Part shown: one piece after another, positions 36,092-47,442 of the stretch
Layout: every line of letters begins with the position of its first letter
Numbering within the stretch: position 1 is the stretch's first letter
Assembly: GCF_003369915.1 (NCBI RefSeq)
Contig: NC_046673.1
Span: forward strand, 23,489,718-23,553,717
Length of the DNA: 64,000 nt
Reading direction: 5' to 3'
Source: Drosophila miranda
Taxonomy: Eukaryota > Arthropoda > Insecta > Diptera > Drosophilidae
Made by a program: the position numbers and the translations under genes
The notes under the pieces: model-generated
The model's database searches: none
The model's input: only the letters and a program-made list of their open reading frames with translations
What the model was told of the DNA's origin: nothing

Positions 36092-36931
36092 ATGAATCCG
36101 ACGGAATTACTTGATTCTTCCATTGAATCAGACGAGGATAAGATTCGAAAGAGCTACGATCATGAGGACTTGAAAACATTCCTGGCCAAATCGACTATAA
36201 AGGATTACTTTCAACGTGCACTGCAAATATCAGATTGCTATCAGCTGCTAAGCTATTTGCAGGCGACTTTGTCCAGATATGTTTGGGCAGACTTTGATCT
36301 GGAAGAGAAGCTTGATTTATATATTCTGGCCATAATGATGATGACATACGAACAGGATAATTTTATAGTCATTAATAAACGCTTCACGCTGTTAGATACT
36401 GTCTCCAATTTAGTATCTATTCTTTATCCAGACCAGATTGAATTTATTGCCAATGGCTTGTATAAGAACTTTGTGCAAGGCGTGGGAGCCAAGCGTTTGG
36501 AAAATTTCTTGAATATGCAGGCGGCCTTTCCCCGTTTAATGCTCTCATCTGGATCTGGCAGTGACATTGCCCTGGCCCTGCTTCTGACCATCTTGAGCAG
36601 ATACACCAAAGTCCCAGCAAGACTGCAAATGACTGGAAATGCGCGTAATGCATTCGAAATGGCAAAGTTGGTCAGCTGGCAGCAGCTGGCGAACTCTGAT
36701 CAATACCATGACATGTTCATTCTGATGCGCTCGTTTTTCCTCGTCATAAATATGTGGATTAATCGTCACGAGTTTCTCGAAAGTGATCTTGGAGAGAAAA
36801 TGCGCACATACTTCCTAACAGTGTGCAAGGTATTGTGTAAAAAAACCGACATCGAATCAGACTTTGCCATCACGCTGGAGCGATTCATTGCCCTCTGCGT
36901 TGTACGTGCAGCAAGGATACATGAACCCTAA
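36092..36931 (+). CDS. Retrogene copy 5 (intact 279-aa ORF)
   Basis: Full ORF; differs from consensus by Ile for Met in FAITLERF and by two silent changes. Directly follows unit 21, so copies 4, 5 and 6 form a run of three consecutive retrogene units. Confidence 0.78.
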   Translation: MNPTELLDSSIESDEDKIRKSYDHEDLKTFLAKSTIKDYFQRALQISDCYQLLSYLQATLSRYVWADFDLEEKLDLYILAIMMMTYEQDNFIVINKRFTLLDTVSNLVSILYPDQIEFIANGLYKNFVQGVGAKRLENFLNMQAAFPRLMLSSGSGSDIALALLLTILSRYTKVPARLQMTGNARNAFEMAKLVSWQQLANSDQYHDMFILMRSFFLVINMWINRHEFLESDLGEKMRTYFLTVCKVLCKKTDIESDFAITLERFIALCVVRAARIHEP

Positions 36932-37784
36932 TGGTCCCTAATGCTAAGAGATTACCATAAGTGTATTTTTTTTTATTTGTCGGTCCATATGGAGAATATC
37001 CAAGGGGCTGAGTACCAATCCAGCTGCAGATGCATCCGCAATAAATGTTTTTATAAAGTTAAAAAATAAAAAAAAAAAAATTATTTTTCTTTAACATTTG
37101 TATACCCGATACTCAAAATGAGTATGGGGAAATATTAGATTTTTGGTGAAAATGGATGTGTGTAACATCCAGAAGGAATCGTTTCCGACCCCATAGCCGA
37201 ATTTCCCGAAGGGATTGCGTGCGACTACCATGAGAAAATCGATCGCTCTAAATATTATACCAACACTATGGTCAAGCGTTGGGGAGGTGCTGGCAAAAAC
37301 AAATCTTTCGAATAAACCGCTCTATTTTCCATTGGAATTTTAAGTCTACCGTGGTCAAATGCCGTGATTGAACGGGTATTCAGTCAAATGAATATCGTTA
37401 AGATCAAACTTAATATTAAATATATGGTTTGTTTTAGAAATATTTACTTGTTTGATGTATACGACTAGAATTCTTTTGAAATTTAACGAATATGGATTGC
37501 GCTGTCATACCAAATGTTGCCACAACCACCAATCACCGGGAAATATTTAAATTCAACACGTTCCAGCGATAAATATACCGATTCGAGTAATAGCGAATTA
37601 GATGAAATAATAACACAATTAGAAATCTATATATCTATTTGTAGCTTGTTCTAGCTTGTATTTTTGTAAGATATAGCATATTTTGACGCTCAGAATCTGG
37701 AATCACTGTCCCAGAGACCACAGTGTTCCGGAGGGGCCCTTAATAACGATGCAGAATTCACCAGCCTGGGTGGCGGCTGCCGCC

Positions 37785-37847
37785 GTCGCAACCGCCGCAA
37801 CCGTCGCAACCGCCGCAACCGTCGCAACCGCCGCAACCGCTGCAACC
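37785..37847. repeat. 9-bp minisatellite, 7 copies (unit 22)
   Basis: Seven repeats, the last being GCTGCAACC; followed by cassette I. Confidence 0.88.
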
Positions 37848-38075
37848 AGATAATAATTTTATTTCAATTTAAGCAAATACTTCCGACATGGCCGTAGCAC
37901 TCTGCTAAAGAATGCCATTAGTATTAGAAAAATAACAATAAGTAAGAGGAAAAGGAAGTGGTCCGAGCAGGTCAAAAATATGGATATAATGGACCGAGAG
38001 CGCTTGGTGCCGGCCTTTTTATAGGAAAAGCAGCAGTCGGCGACATAGCCGCGTCAAAATGGCGGAGCCTCTGCT

Positions 38076-39783
38076 TTGCCGTAATGTATGTATATGTGTG
38101 TGTGTATGGGAATGGGCTATGGGCAGCACACATACATATATATGTACTAGAGATGGGCAAGGACTGAAATAGTTTGGCACGACTCATCGTGGCACTGAAG
38201 TAAAAAGTTCCAGCACGCACTAACCCGCACCGTTAAAATATTCAAAGCACGGTTCAACACGTTTTTCATGATTTATTTGAACACATGTATGTCCGCTCAT
38301 TATATTCATATATATGTTTTATTAAAAAAAATAAGCATATAAAGCATTAAAATAAAATGATTTTACTGATATATAAATATTTTAATTTTATGCAGCCATT
38401 AATCCTTCTTCTGCTGCGTTTGTTTTGTTTACAAGGGGAGGCGCGCTTTATACAATTTACAATGAATCCGACGGAATTACTTGATTCTTCCATTGAATCA
38501 GACGAGGATAAGATTCGAAAGAGCTACGATCATGAGGACTTGAAAACATTCCTGGCCAAATCGACTATAAGGGATTACTTTCAACGTGCACTGCAAATAT
38601 CAGATTGCTATCAGCTGCTAAGCTATTTGCAGGCGACTTTGTCCAGATATGTTTGGGCAGATTTTGATCTGGAAGAGAAGCTTGATTTATATATTCTGGC
38701 CATAATGATGATGACATACGAACAGGATAATTTTATAGTCATTAATAAACGCTTCACGCTGTTAGATACTGCCTCCAATTTAGTATCTATTCTTTATCCA
38801 GATCAGATTGAATTTATTGCCAATGGCTTGTATAAGAACTTTGTGCAAGGCGTGGGAGCCAAGCGTTTGGAAAATTTCTTGAATATGCAGGCGGCCTTTC
38901 CCCGTTTAATGCTCTCATCTGGATCTGGCAGTGCCGTTGCCCTGGCCCTGCTTCTGACCATCTTGAGCAGATACACCAAAGTCCCAGCAAGACTGCAAAT
39001 GACTGGAAATGCGCGTAATGCATTCGAAATGGCAAAGTTGGTCAGCTGGCAGCAGCTGGCGAACTCTGATCAATACCATGACATGTTCATTCTGATGCGC
39101 TAGTTTTTCCTCGTCATAAATATGTGGATTAATCGTCACGAGTTTCTCGAAAGTGATCTTGGAGAGAAAATGCGCACATACTTCCTAACCGTGTGCAAGG
39201 TATTGTGTAAAAAAACCGACATCGAATCAGACTTTGCCATGACGCTGGAGCGATTCATTGCCCTCTGCGTTGTACGTGCAGCAAGGATACATGAACCCTA
39301 ATGGTCCCTAATGCTAAGAGATTACCATAAGTGTATTTTTTTTTATTTGTCGGTCCATATGGAGAATATCCAAGGGGCTGAGTACCAATCCAGCTGCAGA
39401 TGCATCCGCAATAAATGTTTTTATAAAGTTAAAAAAAAAATATATAAAAAAAAAAAATACTCAAAATACCGATACTCAAAATGAGTATGGGGAAATATTA
39501 GATTTTTGGTGAAAATGGATGTGTGTAACATCCAGAAGGAATCGTTTCCGACCCCATAGCCGAATTTACCGAAGGGATTGCGTGCGACTACCATGAGAAA
39601 ATCGATCGCTCTAAATATTATTCCAACACTATGGTCAAGCGTTGGGGAGGTGCTGGCAAAAACAAATCTTTCGAATAAATCGCTCTATTTTCCATTGGAA
39701 TTTTAGGTCTACCGTGGTCAAATGCCGTGATTGAACGGGTATTCAGTCAAATGAATATCGTTAAGATCAAACTTAATATTAAA
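38076..39783 (+). repeat. Array unit 23: retrogene unit cut off by the 10-kb block
   Basis: Carries retrogene copy 6. The unit breaks off after AACTTAATATTAAA, just downstream of the hAT dimerisation motif, where the LTR element starts. Confidence 0.9.
38462..39301 (+). pseudogene. Retrogene copy 6 (in-frame stop, N-terminal extension)
   Basis: A TCG-to-TAG change in MRSFF (39101-39103) truncates the protein after about 213 codons. One T is missing just before the ATG (ACAATTTACAATG), which puts upstream codons in frame. The ORF then opens at 38357 and adds about 35 residues, including a hydrophobic Leu-rich stretch (MQPLILLLLRLFCLQ) that looks like a signal or membrane segment by composition. 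In all other copies this stretch is out of frame, so it is probably fortuitous. Confidence 0.78.
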
Positions 39784-39972
39784 TGTTCAAAGTGACCGCC
39801 ACGATAATTAGATATTGATCTCTAACAACACTGCGCATGTGCCCTGCTGCATATCGATGTTCTCATAACGATATTCTTCTTTCGGCGTCTGTCTCTTGCG
39901 TATGTTACTCGGAAGCACATATAATTCTGTATACTGATCTTCTGCTGTCTTACAAATAAAATAACTTTAACA
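39784..39972 (+). repeat. 5' LTR of copia-type element
   Basis: 189 bp, TGTTCAAAG...TTTAACA, with short TG...CA ends. Contains an AATAAA-type signal near its 3' end. Confidence 0.92.
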
Positions 39973-39990
39973 GGTTATGGGCCCAGACAC
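39973..39990 (+). promoter_or_regulatory. Primer-binding site, copia type
   Basis: GGTTATGGGCCCAG immediately follows the LTR. This is the signature of Drosophila copia, which is primed by an internal fragment of initiator tRNA-Met instead of the tRNA 3' end. Confidence 0.85.
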
Positions 39991-42900
39991 CAATTCACCC
40001 AGAAACAGTATAAAACAGAAACAGTGAGAAACAATAAACATTGTTTGGTGCTTAGTGAAAAGCAGTGCTAAAAAAATGGCATAGACTCATTAGTGTATGT
40101 GTGTACATAGAAAGGCAAAAGAACAAGTTGAACAAATTCAACGGAGATTCGCATTGTGTTTTTTTGATTAGAATTTTGCAGCGAATCGGACCGTTGCCGT
40201 GGTTTAAAGTCCAAAATAAAGCAGTCCCAACGGATCAAGAAACACAAAAGCGAACGGAGACTCAAGTGTGTATACCAAAAAGTGCGTATGCCAAGTCGCA
40301 CAAAACCGCGAGTGTGTATACCCAAAAGTGTGTATACCAAGGCATAGAAAATCGCGAGTGTGTGTGTGTAAATAGCAACTCGGAGGGATACTTAAAAGAA
40401 AACGAAAAAACAAAAGAAAGACACGGACAACAGTATTGTCGTCGTAGTTGCTTTGTGCATGAGACGATCGACAGTTACAAATTTTGCACTGTGGGACAAT
40501 AAGTATAAAAAATGAGTGGAAATATGAATTTCAATATTGACAAACTGGACGAAAACAATTATAGCACATGGGAAGTTTTGATGAGAAGTGTTCTCATACA
40601 AAATGATTTGTGGCCAATCGTCAGTGGTAAAATTGAGCTTAGTGAAAGTGCAACAAATGAGCAACGTGCAGCTTTTGAACTAAAGGATCAAAAGGCGTTG
40701 GCGTCAATTTTACTTTGTGTTAAATCGACCCAACTAAACAATATTAAAAATTGTGTATCGTCGTCGCAGGCATGGCAAAACCTAAATAAAATTCACAGGC
40801 CAAGCGGACCAGCAAGGGTAGTGCTTTTAATTAAACAATTGTTGACGTTAAAAATGTCGGATAGTATAAGTGCACAGGAATATTTGCGGAAATTCCAGGT
40901 GGTACACGAGGCTTTAGCAGAGGTCAACATAAAGGTTGATGAAAAGATCTTATCAGTTGTGTTGCTAAATGGTTTGCCTAAATCGTATGAAAGTTTTGTT
41001 GTTGCGATTGAGACGCGAGATGATTTGCCGAGCTTGAGCATGCTAAAAATAAAAATTTCTGAAGAAGCGAATAGGCGGAACTACACGTCAGTTATGACAA
41101 AAACAATTTTAAGAAAAACTTTAAGAAGGGCAAAAAGTGTTTTAAGTGCGGAAAGGAAGGGCATTTTAAATCGGAATGCCGTGCTAAAAGCAAGCAGGAA
41201 GGAGCAAACAACAAGGGCGCAAACAGTAAAAGCGGGGAAAGATTGGGTACAATGCTTTGCGTAACCGAATATGCCAAAGTGGAACCAGAAAAATATGTAC
41301 CAATCCTAAGTTTAGCTAAGCCAAATGACCAGATGTTAAATGCATGGTGCATAGACAGTGGCGCAACGGCGCATCTATGTTGTGACAAGGAACGCTTTGT
41401 GTCGTTCACGGAAGATAATCAAAAAGTATTTTTAGCCGGCGGTAAATCACTTATTGCTGAAGGGCATGGAACTGTTCAAGTAAAGTTCGGTGATAGATCC
41501 GTTACGCTGGAAAAGGTTATCTTGGTACCAGATTTGCAGTACAATTTTATATCGGTCACAAAACTATTAAAACATGGAAAAAAAGTTGTGTTTGAGAAAA
41601 ATCAAGCGATGATTTTTGAAAACGGAAAAATAGTTATAAAGGCACATCTGGAAAATGGATTGTTTATGGTTCAGGACAATCAGGAAAAGTGTATGAACAT
41701 TGTAAATGTTGAGGCAGATGCATTCAAATGGCACAATAGGTTCGGCCATGTACATTTTGACGCACTAAAGGAAATGGTTAACAAGGAGATGGTAATAGGT
41801 CTCAAGGGCATATACAAGCCAAAACAAGTGTGTGCAACATGCGCAAAAAGTAAAATTTGCGTGCAACCATTTCAATCGAGCACAAACAGGTCAAAGGGCG
41901 TTCTAGACTTAATACATACTGATGTATGCGGTCCAATGCAAAAGCAGTCAATGGGAGGCAATCGATATTTCGCCACATTTATTGATGATTGTTCAAGATA
42001 TGTATCAGTAAGTTTCCTAAAAACCAAAGATCAGGTTTTCGAGGCTTTTAAAGAATTTAAAAGTCAAGTTGAGTGCCAAACTGGGAGAAAAGTCAAGGTT
42101 TTACGAAGCGACAATGGCCGAGAATACATATCAAACGTTTTTGATAATTACCTAAACCAAAATGGAATAAAGCGAAACTTAACAGTGCCATATACACCTC
42201 AACAAAACGGAGTTGCAGAAAGGGCCAACAGAACATTGGTAGAAATGGCAAGAAGTATGCTGCTGCATGCTGGGTTAAGTGAATGCTATTGGGCAGAAGC
42301 GATTCGAACTGCCACGTATTTGCGAAATAGAGTGGCAAGCAGCTGCTTGAGCGGGGTGACACCTTTTGAAATATGGACAGGTAGAAAGCCAGTGGTATCG
42401 CATTTAAGAGTTTTTGGCTCAGTAGCGATAGCTCTAGATAAAACAAAGAAATCAAAGTTCGCACAGAAAGGCTTAGAGTATGGTGGGCTACTCGGATACA
42501 GCCAAAGCATACCGTTTGGTCAGTAAAGAAACCAGGAAACTCGTAGAGAGTAGGGATGTCATTTTTGTAGAACCTGAAGGGGGCAAACTAGATGCATCAT
42601 GTTCCAATGACATGGCATCAATTGAGGTTCAACAAAACCAGGACTCTGAACCCGAAATGGATAGCGAGCAATTTAAAGATCCAGAAAATGAGCCAGAAAA
42701 TCAGGAGGAGATTAGGTCTAGTAATGACATTCTTGTAATTCCAGAACCAATAAGAGGACCAGGACGCCCAACCATAGTACGGACGGGCAAACCAGGACGA
42801 CCAAGGAAGCAGTATCATATGCTCAATGCGATACTGGCAGCAGACGTACAAGTTCCACAAAACTACGCACAAGCTGAACGGTCTACTGAAGGCGAGATAT

Positions 42901-44460
42901 GGAAAGCATCAATGAAGGACGAGTACGAATCTCTCGTGAAGAACGGCACGTGGTCGCTTACTAAATTGCCTAGCGGGAAAAAGTCCATTGGATGCAGATG
43001 GGTTTATGCAGTTAAGTCCAATCCGGATGGAAGCGTGAACAGGCTCAAATCACGTCTGGTGGCGAAAGGTTGTAGCCAACGCTACGGGATCGACTACAAG
43101 GAAACATTTGCACCAGTTGTACGCCACGCAACTATCAGGTTGATAATTGCACTTGCAGTCGAACATGGTCTCCACCTACATCAAATGGATGTTGTCACGG
43201 CGTATCTCAACGGCGAATTGGAAGATCAGGTTTTTATGAGACAACCTGAGGGCTTCATCAGCGAAGTTCTCCCAAATCAACTTTTGAGGCTTTACAAAAG
43301 TATATATGGCCTAAAACAATCAGGAAGAGTGTGGAACTCTACGTTGGATGCAACGCTGAGACGCATTGGTTTTATACCGACTGTCAACGAACCCTGTCTG
43401 TATTGTAAGCCAGGTAAAAATATGTGTCTAATAGCTGTCTACGTAGATGACATTATTTTGGCGTGTAAGGACCTAGATGATATATCTGATATCAAGATAA
43501 AGATCGCAGCAGAATTTGATGTGGTTGACATCGGGCCTATGCAATACTTTTTAGGTATTGAGGTGAAACGTGAAGGCAGTACGGGTGCGATTTCAATCAG
43601 CCAACGGAAGTATATTAGAGAGTTGCTCGAACAGTACAATTTGAAAGATTGTCGACAGACGTCCACGCCTCTTGAAGCTGGTTACCAGGTGGCATGCAAC
43701 AAAGAGGACTGCCGCAGGGTCGACATCACATCGTTCCAAAAGCTAATTGGAGAGTTATCTTATCTTGCTGCTATGACTCGTCCGGACATTGCGCATTCGG
43801 TGAACAAATTAGCACAACGTAACAAGGATCCTCATTCCGAGCATGAAGCGGCAGCCAAGCACATCCTTCGATATTTGGCAAAAACTATCGACTGGGAGAT
43901 ATGCTACACAAAGCAAGGAAAGGCAATTGAGTGTTTTGTTGATGCAGATTGGGCAAGTGATATGACGAACCGAAAGTCATTCACTGGCTATGTATGCATG
44001 TTGGCAGGAGGAGCGGTTTCTTGGGAGTCAAGAAAGCAATCGACGGTTGCCCTCAGTTCCACGGAGGCAGAGTACATAGCCTTATCATCTGCAGCAAAAG
44101 AGGCGATATACTTTCGCAGCCTACTGATTGACTTGAAGCTGATGTCCAAGGAGTCAGCTATTCAGATGTACGGCGACAACATTGGAGCACAGCAGCTTGC
44201 TAGAAACCCCATGTTTCATACACGTACAAAGCACATCGACGTCAAGATACATCATATTCGAGAGGTTCTCAAGAGAGGTGAAGTCAACATTGCGTATCTG
44301 CGAACCGATGAGATGATAGCAGATGTCCTCACAAAGAACTTAGCCAAGGTTAAGCACCATAAATTTGTATTCGCATTTGGTTTAAAAGATCGTTTATAAG
44401 TGCTTGACATGTTATTGAATATTAGTTAAGTATATTTAAAGTTTGTAAACATGCGTTGTG

Positions 44461-44471
44461 TTGAGGAGGAG
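44461..44471 (+). promoter_or_regulatory. Polypurine tract
   Basis: TTGAGGAGGAG abuts the 3' LTR; the usual plus-strand primer site. Confidence 0.8.
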
Positions 44472-44660
44472 TGTTCAAAGTGACCGCCACGATAATTAGA
44501 TATTGATCTCTAACAACACTGCGCATGTGCCCTGCTGCATATCGATGTTCTCATATCGATATTCTTCTTTCGGCGTCTGTCTCTTGCGTATGTTACTCGG
44601 AAGCACATATAATTCTGTATACTGATCTTCTGCTGTCTTACAAATAAAATAACTTTAACA
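44472..44660 (+). repeat. 3' LTR of copia-type element
   Basis: 189 bp; one difference from the 5' LTR. Ends directly against an open Tc1 transposase frame. Confidence 0.92.
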
Positions 44661-45116
44661 ATTTCTTCCAAAGGTGTTGGAGAGCTGCGCATTTTCAATG
44701 GCATTATGACAAAAGAATTTTATTTGGACATTTTAAAGAATGAATTGACAAAAAGTGCGCAGAATTTTGGCTTCGTTGATCCACAGAACACCAGCAAACT
44801 TAAATACAAGCTGTACCAGGACAATGATCCAAAGCACAAATCATTCATTTGCCGCACTTGGCTACTTTACAATTGCAACAAAGTGATTGACACGCCCCCC
44901 CAGAGTCCGGATCTTAATCCTATCGAGAATTTGTGGGCCTTGTTAAAGAAAAGGGTGGCCAAACGACGCCCCACCTCAAAAAGTAATTTGATTCTGTGTA
45001 TAAACGAGGAGTGGCTAAAAATACCCGAATATTACGACATAAATGTCCTAATATCATCGATGTCGCGACGTCTCAGAGAAGTATTGGATGCTAATGGAGG
45101 ACACACAAAATATTAG
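44661..45116 (+). pseudogene. Tc1-like transposase, C-terminal part (DD34E)
   Basis: A frame open from the LTR edge (GVGELRIFNGIM..., 44673 on) to TAG at 45114. It contains YQDNDPKHKS (second catalytic Asp) and PPQSPDLNPIENLWALLKK (catalytic Glu), with 34 residues between Asp and Glu. This is the Tc1 (DD34E) spacing. The N-terminal helix-turn-helix and the first catalytic Asp are missing. The frame starts exactly at the LTR, so the LTR element landed inside this gene, or later recombination there removed the 5' half. Confidence 0.85.
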
Positions 45117-45164
45117 CCAAATAGAGCTGCATCATTTAAAGATATACCTTTTTTAAAATTACTG

Positions 45165-45407
45165 TTTTCATTTTGCAAAGATTTAATAGACACACGATAT
45201 TTGCTGTTTTTGTTTTTTTTTTATGAATTGTTTATGTTTTTGTTTCTTTTTCATTTTCTTTTGTTAAGAATACACTAAAGAAAACCATTGTATAGGACTG
45301 AACATGAAAACAAGTGCCTTTTCTAATAAATAATTATGTTTAAGTTGAACTTTCGTGACTTTTTTCATTTTGCAAACAATTAATAGACATACTGTATTTA
45401 CAGAATA
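45165..45407. repeat. Pair of direct repeats 3' of the Tc1 gene
   Basis: About 46 bp beginning TTTTCATTTTGCAAA and including TTAATAGACA occurs at 45165 and again at 45362, 197 bp apart, with about 75-80% identity. Tc1-family elements with long ends often carry such internal direct repeats as transposase-binding sites. The Tc1 terminus probably lies shortly after 45407, but I cannot fix it. Confidence 0.55.
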
Positions 45408-45543
45408 TTTATGGTAAACTACAGCCCTAATAATTTGTATTTAAAATGCTAGAATAGTATCTGTACAATAAAGTCCCCATGGCGTAACGTAACACTGGCT
45501 CCCCTATCCTGCTGGAACAGGCGAAGGCTCGAGCTGGGTTACG

Positions 45544-46145
45544 TTGCGCTATGCTAATTACGTATTGCCGCCGTTGCATACGAAAGACAAAAAGAAAACG
45601 CCAGCGCGCACCGCTGACGCCACAGCGACGGCGGCTGCAGCCGAGCTACACAAACACCAACACAAACCACCGCAAATCCCCACAAAAAGGCGCCAAACCC
45701 AAAAGGGAACGCCGAACCGACGCCACTCTCACGTCAAAACGGGTGAGGGAGAAGGCGGAGGAGACCGATCAAGCCAACGCCCAGGCGCGGCATGCCATGG
45801 AAGCTGACACAAGCCAACCAACAGCCAGAAATAATCCCACACACACACACACACACACACACAAACGCTACTTCGTCTGTGTAAAGTGCGGTGGTTTCGT
45901 CCACCACTCCCAGCTAAATGCGAAAATTGCGGCTGCTTAACAACTTCTGTCAACGCGGCTTCGTCTGTGTAAAGTGCGGTGGTTTCGTCCACCGCACCCA
46001 GCTAAATGCGAAAATTGCGGCGGTCCGCACCCAGCTAAATGCTAAAGTTGCGGCGGTTCGCACCCAGCCAACGTGATGCTGACAATCAGCCCTGCGCCGC
46101 CACTTATATGGAGCCCGCTCCGAGGACAGGAACGGACTGAGAAAA
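45544..46145 (+). pseudogene. Decayed jockey-type LINE ORF1 with zinc knuckles
   Basis: A basic, Arg/Lys/Thr-rich frame (45551-45940), then a CA-repeat (45839-45863, encoding Thr-His), then degraded CCHC motifs read in shifting frames: CVKCGGF (from about 45883 and 45971), KCENCGGPHPAKC (46006-46044) and CGGSHPAN (46048 on). The CGGxHPAN signature is typical of jockey-clade ORF1 knuckles. The segment is duplicated (start points 45871 and 45959) and has stops, so it is a fossil. No ORF2 follows. Confidence 0.6.
45871..46075. repeat. Nested duplications within the knuckle region
   Basis: CTTCGTCTGTGTAAAGTGCG occurs at 45871 and 45959 (88-bp offset). Inside the second copy, CGCACCCAGC starts at 45993, 46026 and 46059, a 33-bp period that multiplies one CCHC knuckle. 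Confidence 0.8.
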
Positions 46146-46342
46146 CGCAATCCATTGTAAAAGAGAGCACATGTTAATATTAAGTCTAGTGTTACCTTAC
46201 ATTTCTTTACTCAAAATACTTGCATGAAAAAATACCGAATACCTACAACTAGTGTTACCTTCCTATTGTTCAGCTAAAAACACTGCAACTACATGTAAAA
46301 TGTAAAATATGACATGTATTATTTGAATTTAGTACGGCATAG
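46146..46342. other. No gene seen
   Basis: AT-rich spacer. The only structure noticed is CTAGTGTTACCTT occurring twice (near 46183 and 46249). Confidence 0.6.
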
Positions 46343-46545
46343 CGTCATATCTCCGACGACATATCTCCGCCCAGTACATTTTGCCGGCGGAATTATGTCG
46401 CTTTTTTTCTGGCGGACTTATGTCGTTTGAAAGCGTCATATCTCCGCTCGGAGATATGACGTTTTGAGACGACATAGCTCCGCCGTGTCACAAACGACAT
46501 ATCTCCGCGCGGAGCTATGACGCTTAGAAGCGACATATATCCGCG
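46343..46545. repeat. Cluster of ten palindromic CGWCATATCTCCGC motifs
   Basis: The 13-15-bp motif occurs at 46343, 46357, 46386 (reverse), 46411 (reverse), 46434, 46449 (reverse), 46470, 46495, 46510 (reverse) and 46531. The pairs 46434-46461 and 46495-46522 form palindromes of 28 bp. Such mixed-orientation clusters are typical of transposon subterminal binding regions. It lies about 500-700 bp upstream of the MULE gene and may be its left end, but no matching right end remains. Confidence 0.85.
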
Positions 46546-47058
46546 CAGCGATTTTGAGCAAATTATGCCGATACACCATCAAAAAATACAAAAAAAAAAC
46601 AAAACAAAAGGAACAAATAAATTTGCAGTGGCTACGCAGCGCTCGACGACATGTTCTGACTGATTTTCTGTCCCTCTCGCACATACTCTTTATCTTCAGC
46701 TGGTTACCTAACTGTAAATGCACCGTAAAAAATATTGTCTTAATTGAGCAAATATAGCTACTGCATAATTTATGAACAGCGTTTTTATTAGGAAGTTAAT
46801 TTCATTAAACAAAAATTGTTAAAGAATGCCGTGTTGTATTTAATGTAATATAAACGTATTATTTAATATGTAATATGTAGATAATTTATTGTTTTTAAAC
46901 ATGTGCATAGAATAGAATGTTATAAAATATTTTTTTCTGTGCAATAGGCAAAGCGTGCGAGGCGCGCGCAAAAAATATGCCGCATTATTCTGCTGCATTC
47001 ATTCCGATTCGGTTGCTCAGACAGTAAGAACATGGACTACGAAAATATTAAATTTTAA
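46546..47058. other. MULE 5' flank without clear gene
   Basis: AT-rich sequence between the palindrome cluster and the FLYWCH exon. Probably the promoter and 5' UTR of the MULE. No coding frame of note. Confidence 0.45.
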
Positions 47059-47442
47059 TTCAGAGAAGGAAGCCGAGCGGGCTGCTCGTTACTGTTGTTT
47101 TCATTATGCGAGCAACAAATTTATGTAAAAAACAAACAATTAAAACTAAGCGAAACCACATACATATGCCGGGTTAAACTCTGTAAAGCTAGAGTTTATT
47201 TAAGTGCAGACAAATCTAGAGTTTACTTAAATCCTGAATATGTTGTGCATAGCCATGGCCCTCAGAGTGATGAAATGGAAAAAATCAGTGCTCTTAGTGA
47301 AATAAAACTGAAGTGCGAAAATAATAGCAATTTCGACACCAAAAAAGTATTCAATGATGTTCTTGCTGAGTAAGTTAATATATTAATTAAAATTTTAATA
47401 ATACATACTGCCTTGCTACATATGTATGTATGTATGTTTGTA

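Larger units (their letters stand above)
35705..38075 (+). repeat. Array unit 22: retrogene-bearing hAT module + cassette I
   Basis: 2371 bp. Carries retrogene copy 5; seven 9-bp repeats (37785-37847). Confidence 0.9.
1..39783 (+). repeat. Left arm of modular tandem array
   Basis: About 23 head-to-tail units, all in the same orientation, built from two constant anchors and exchangeable modules. Anchor B starts (TTGCCGTAATG) are at 203, 1357, 3710, 5005, 7608, 8903, 11499, 12651, 13803, 14955, 16116, 18565, 20028, 21331, 23995, 25129, 26574, 28346, 29616, 32209, 33343, 35705 and 38076. Units differ by a few substitutions and by module content. The arm ends abruptly at 39783 inside a hAT-derived segment, where the LTR element begins. 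Confidence 0.95.
39784..44660 (+). mobile_element. Ty1/copia-type LTR retrotransposon
   Basis: 4877-bp fossil with two 189-bp LTRs. Parts in order: LTR, copia-type primer-binding site, leader, gag (from about 40.5 kb, with a retroviral-type zinc knuckle), aspartic protease (DSGA, about 41.36 kb), integrase (His/Cys zinc domain about 41.75-41.85 kb; catalytic core about 41.9-42.3 kb), reverse transcriptase (YVDD box about 43.44 kb), RNase H (about 43.9-44.3 kb), polypurine tract, LTR. The gene order (integrase before RT) defines Ty1/copia. The LTRs differ at one site in 189, so the insertion is young, on the order of 10^5 years with a very wide error. Structurally complete, but the coding region has about two breaks and looks inactive. 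The flanks show no target-site duplication. Confidence 0.92.

Noticed and set aside
40065-40502. Frame in the leader of the LTR element
   Set aside because: Lies between primer site and gag, is low-complexity, and has no family resemblance; treated as leader.
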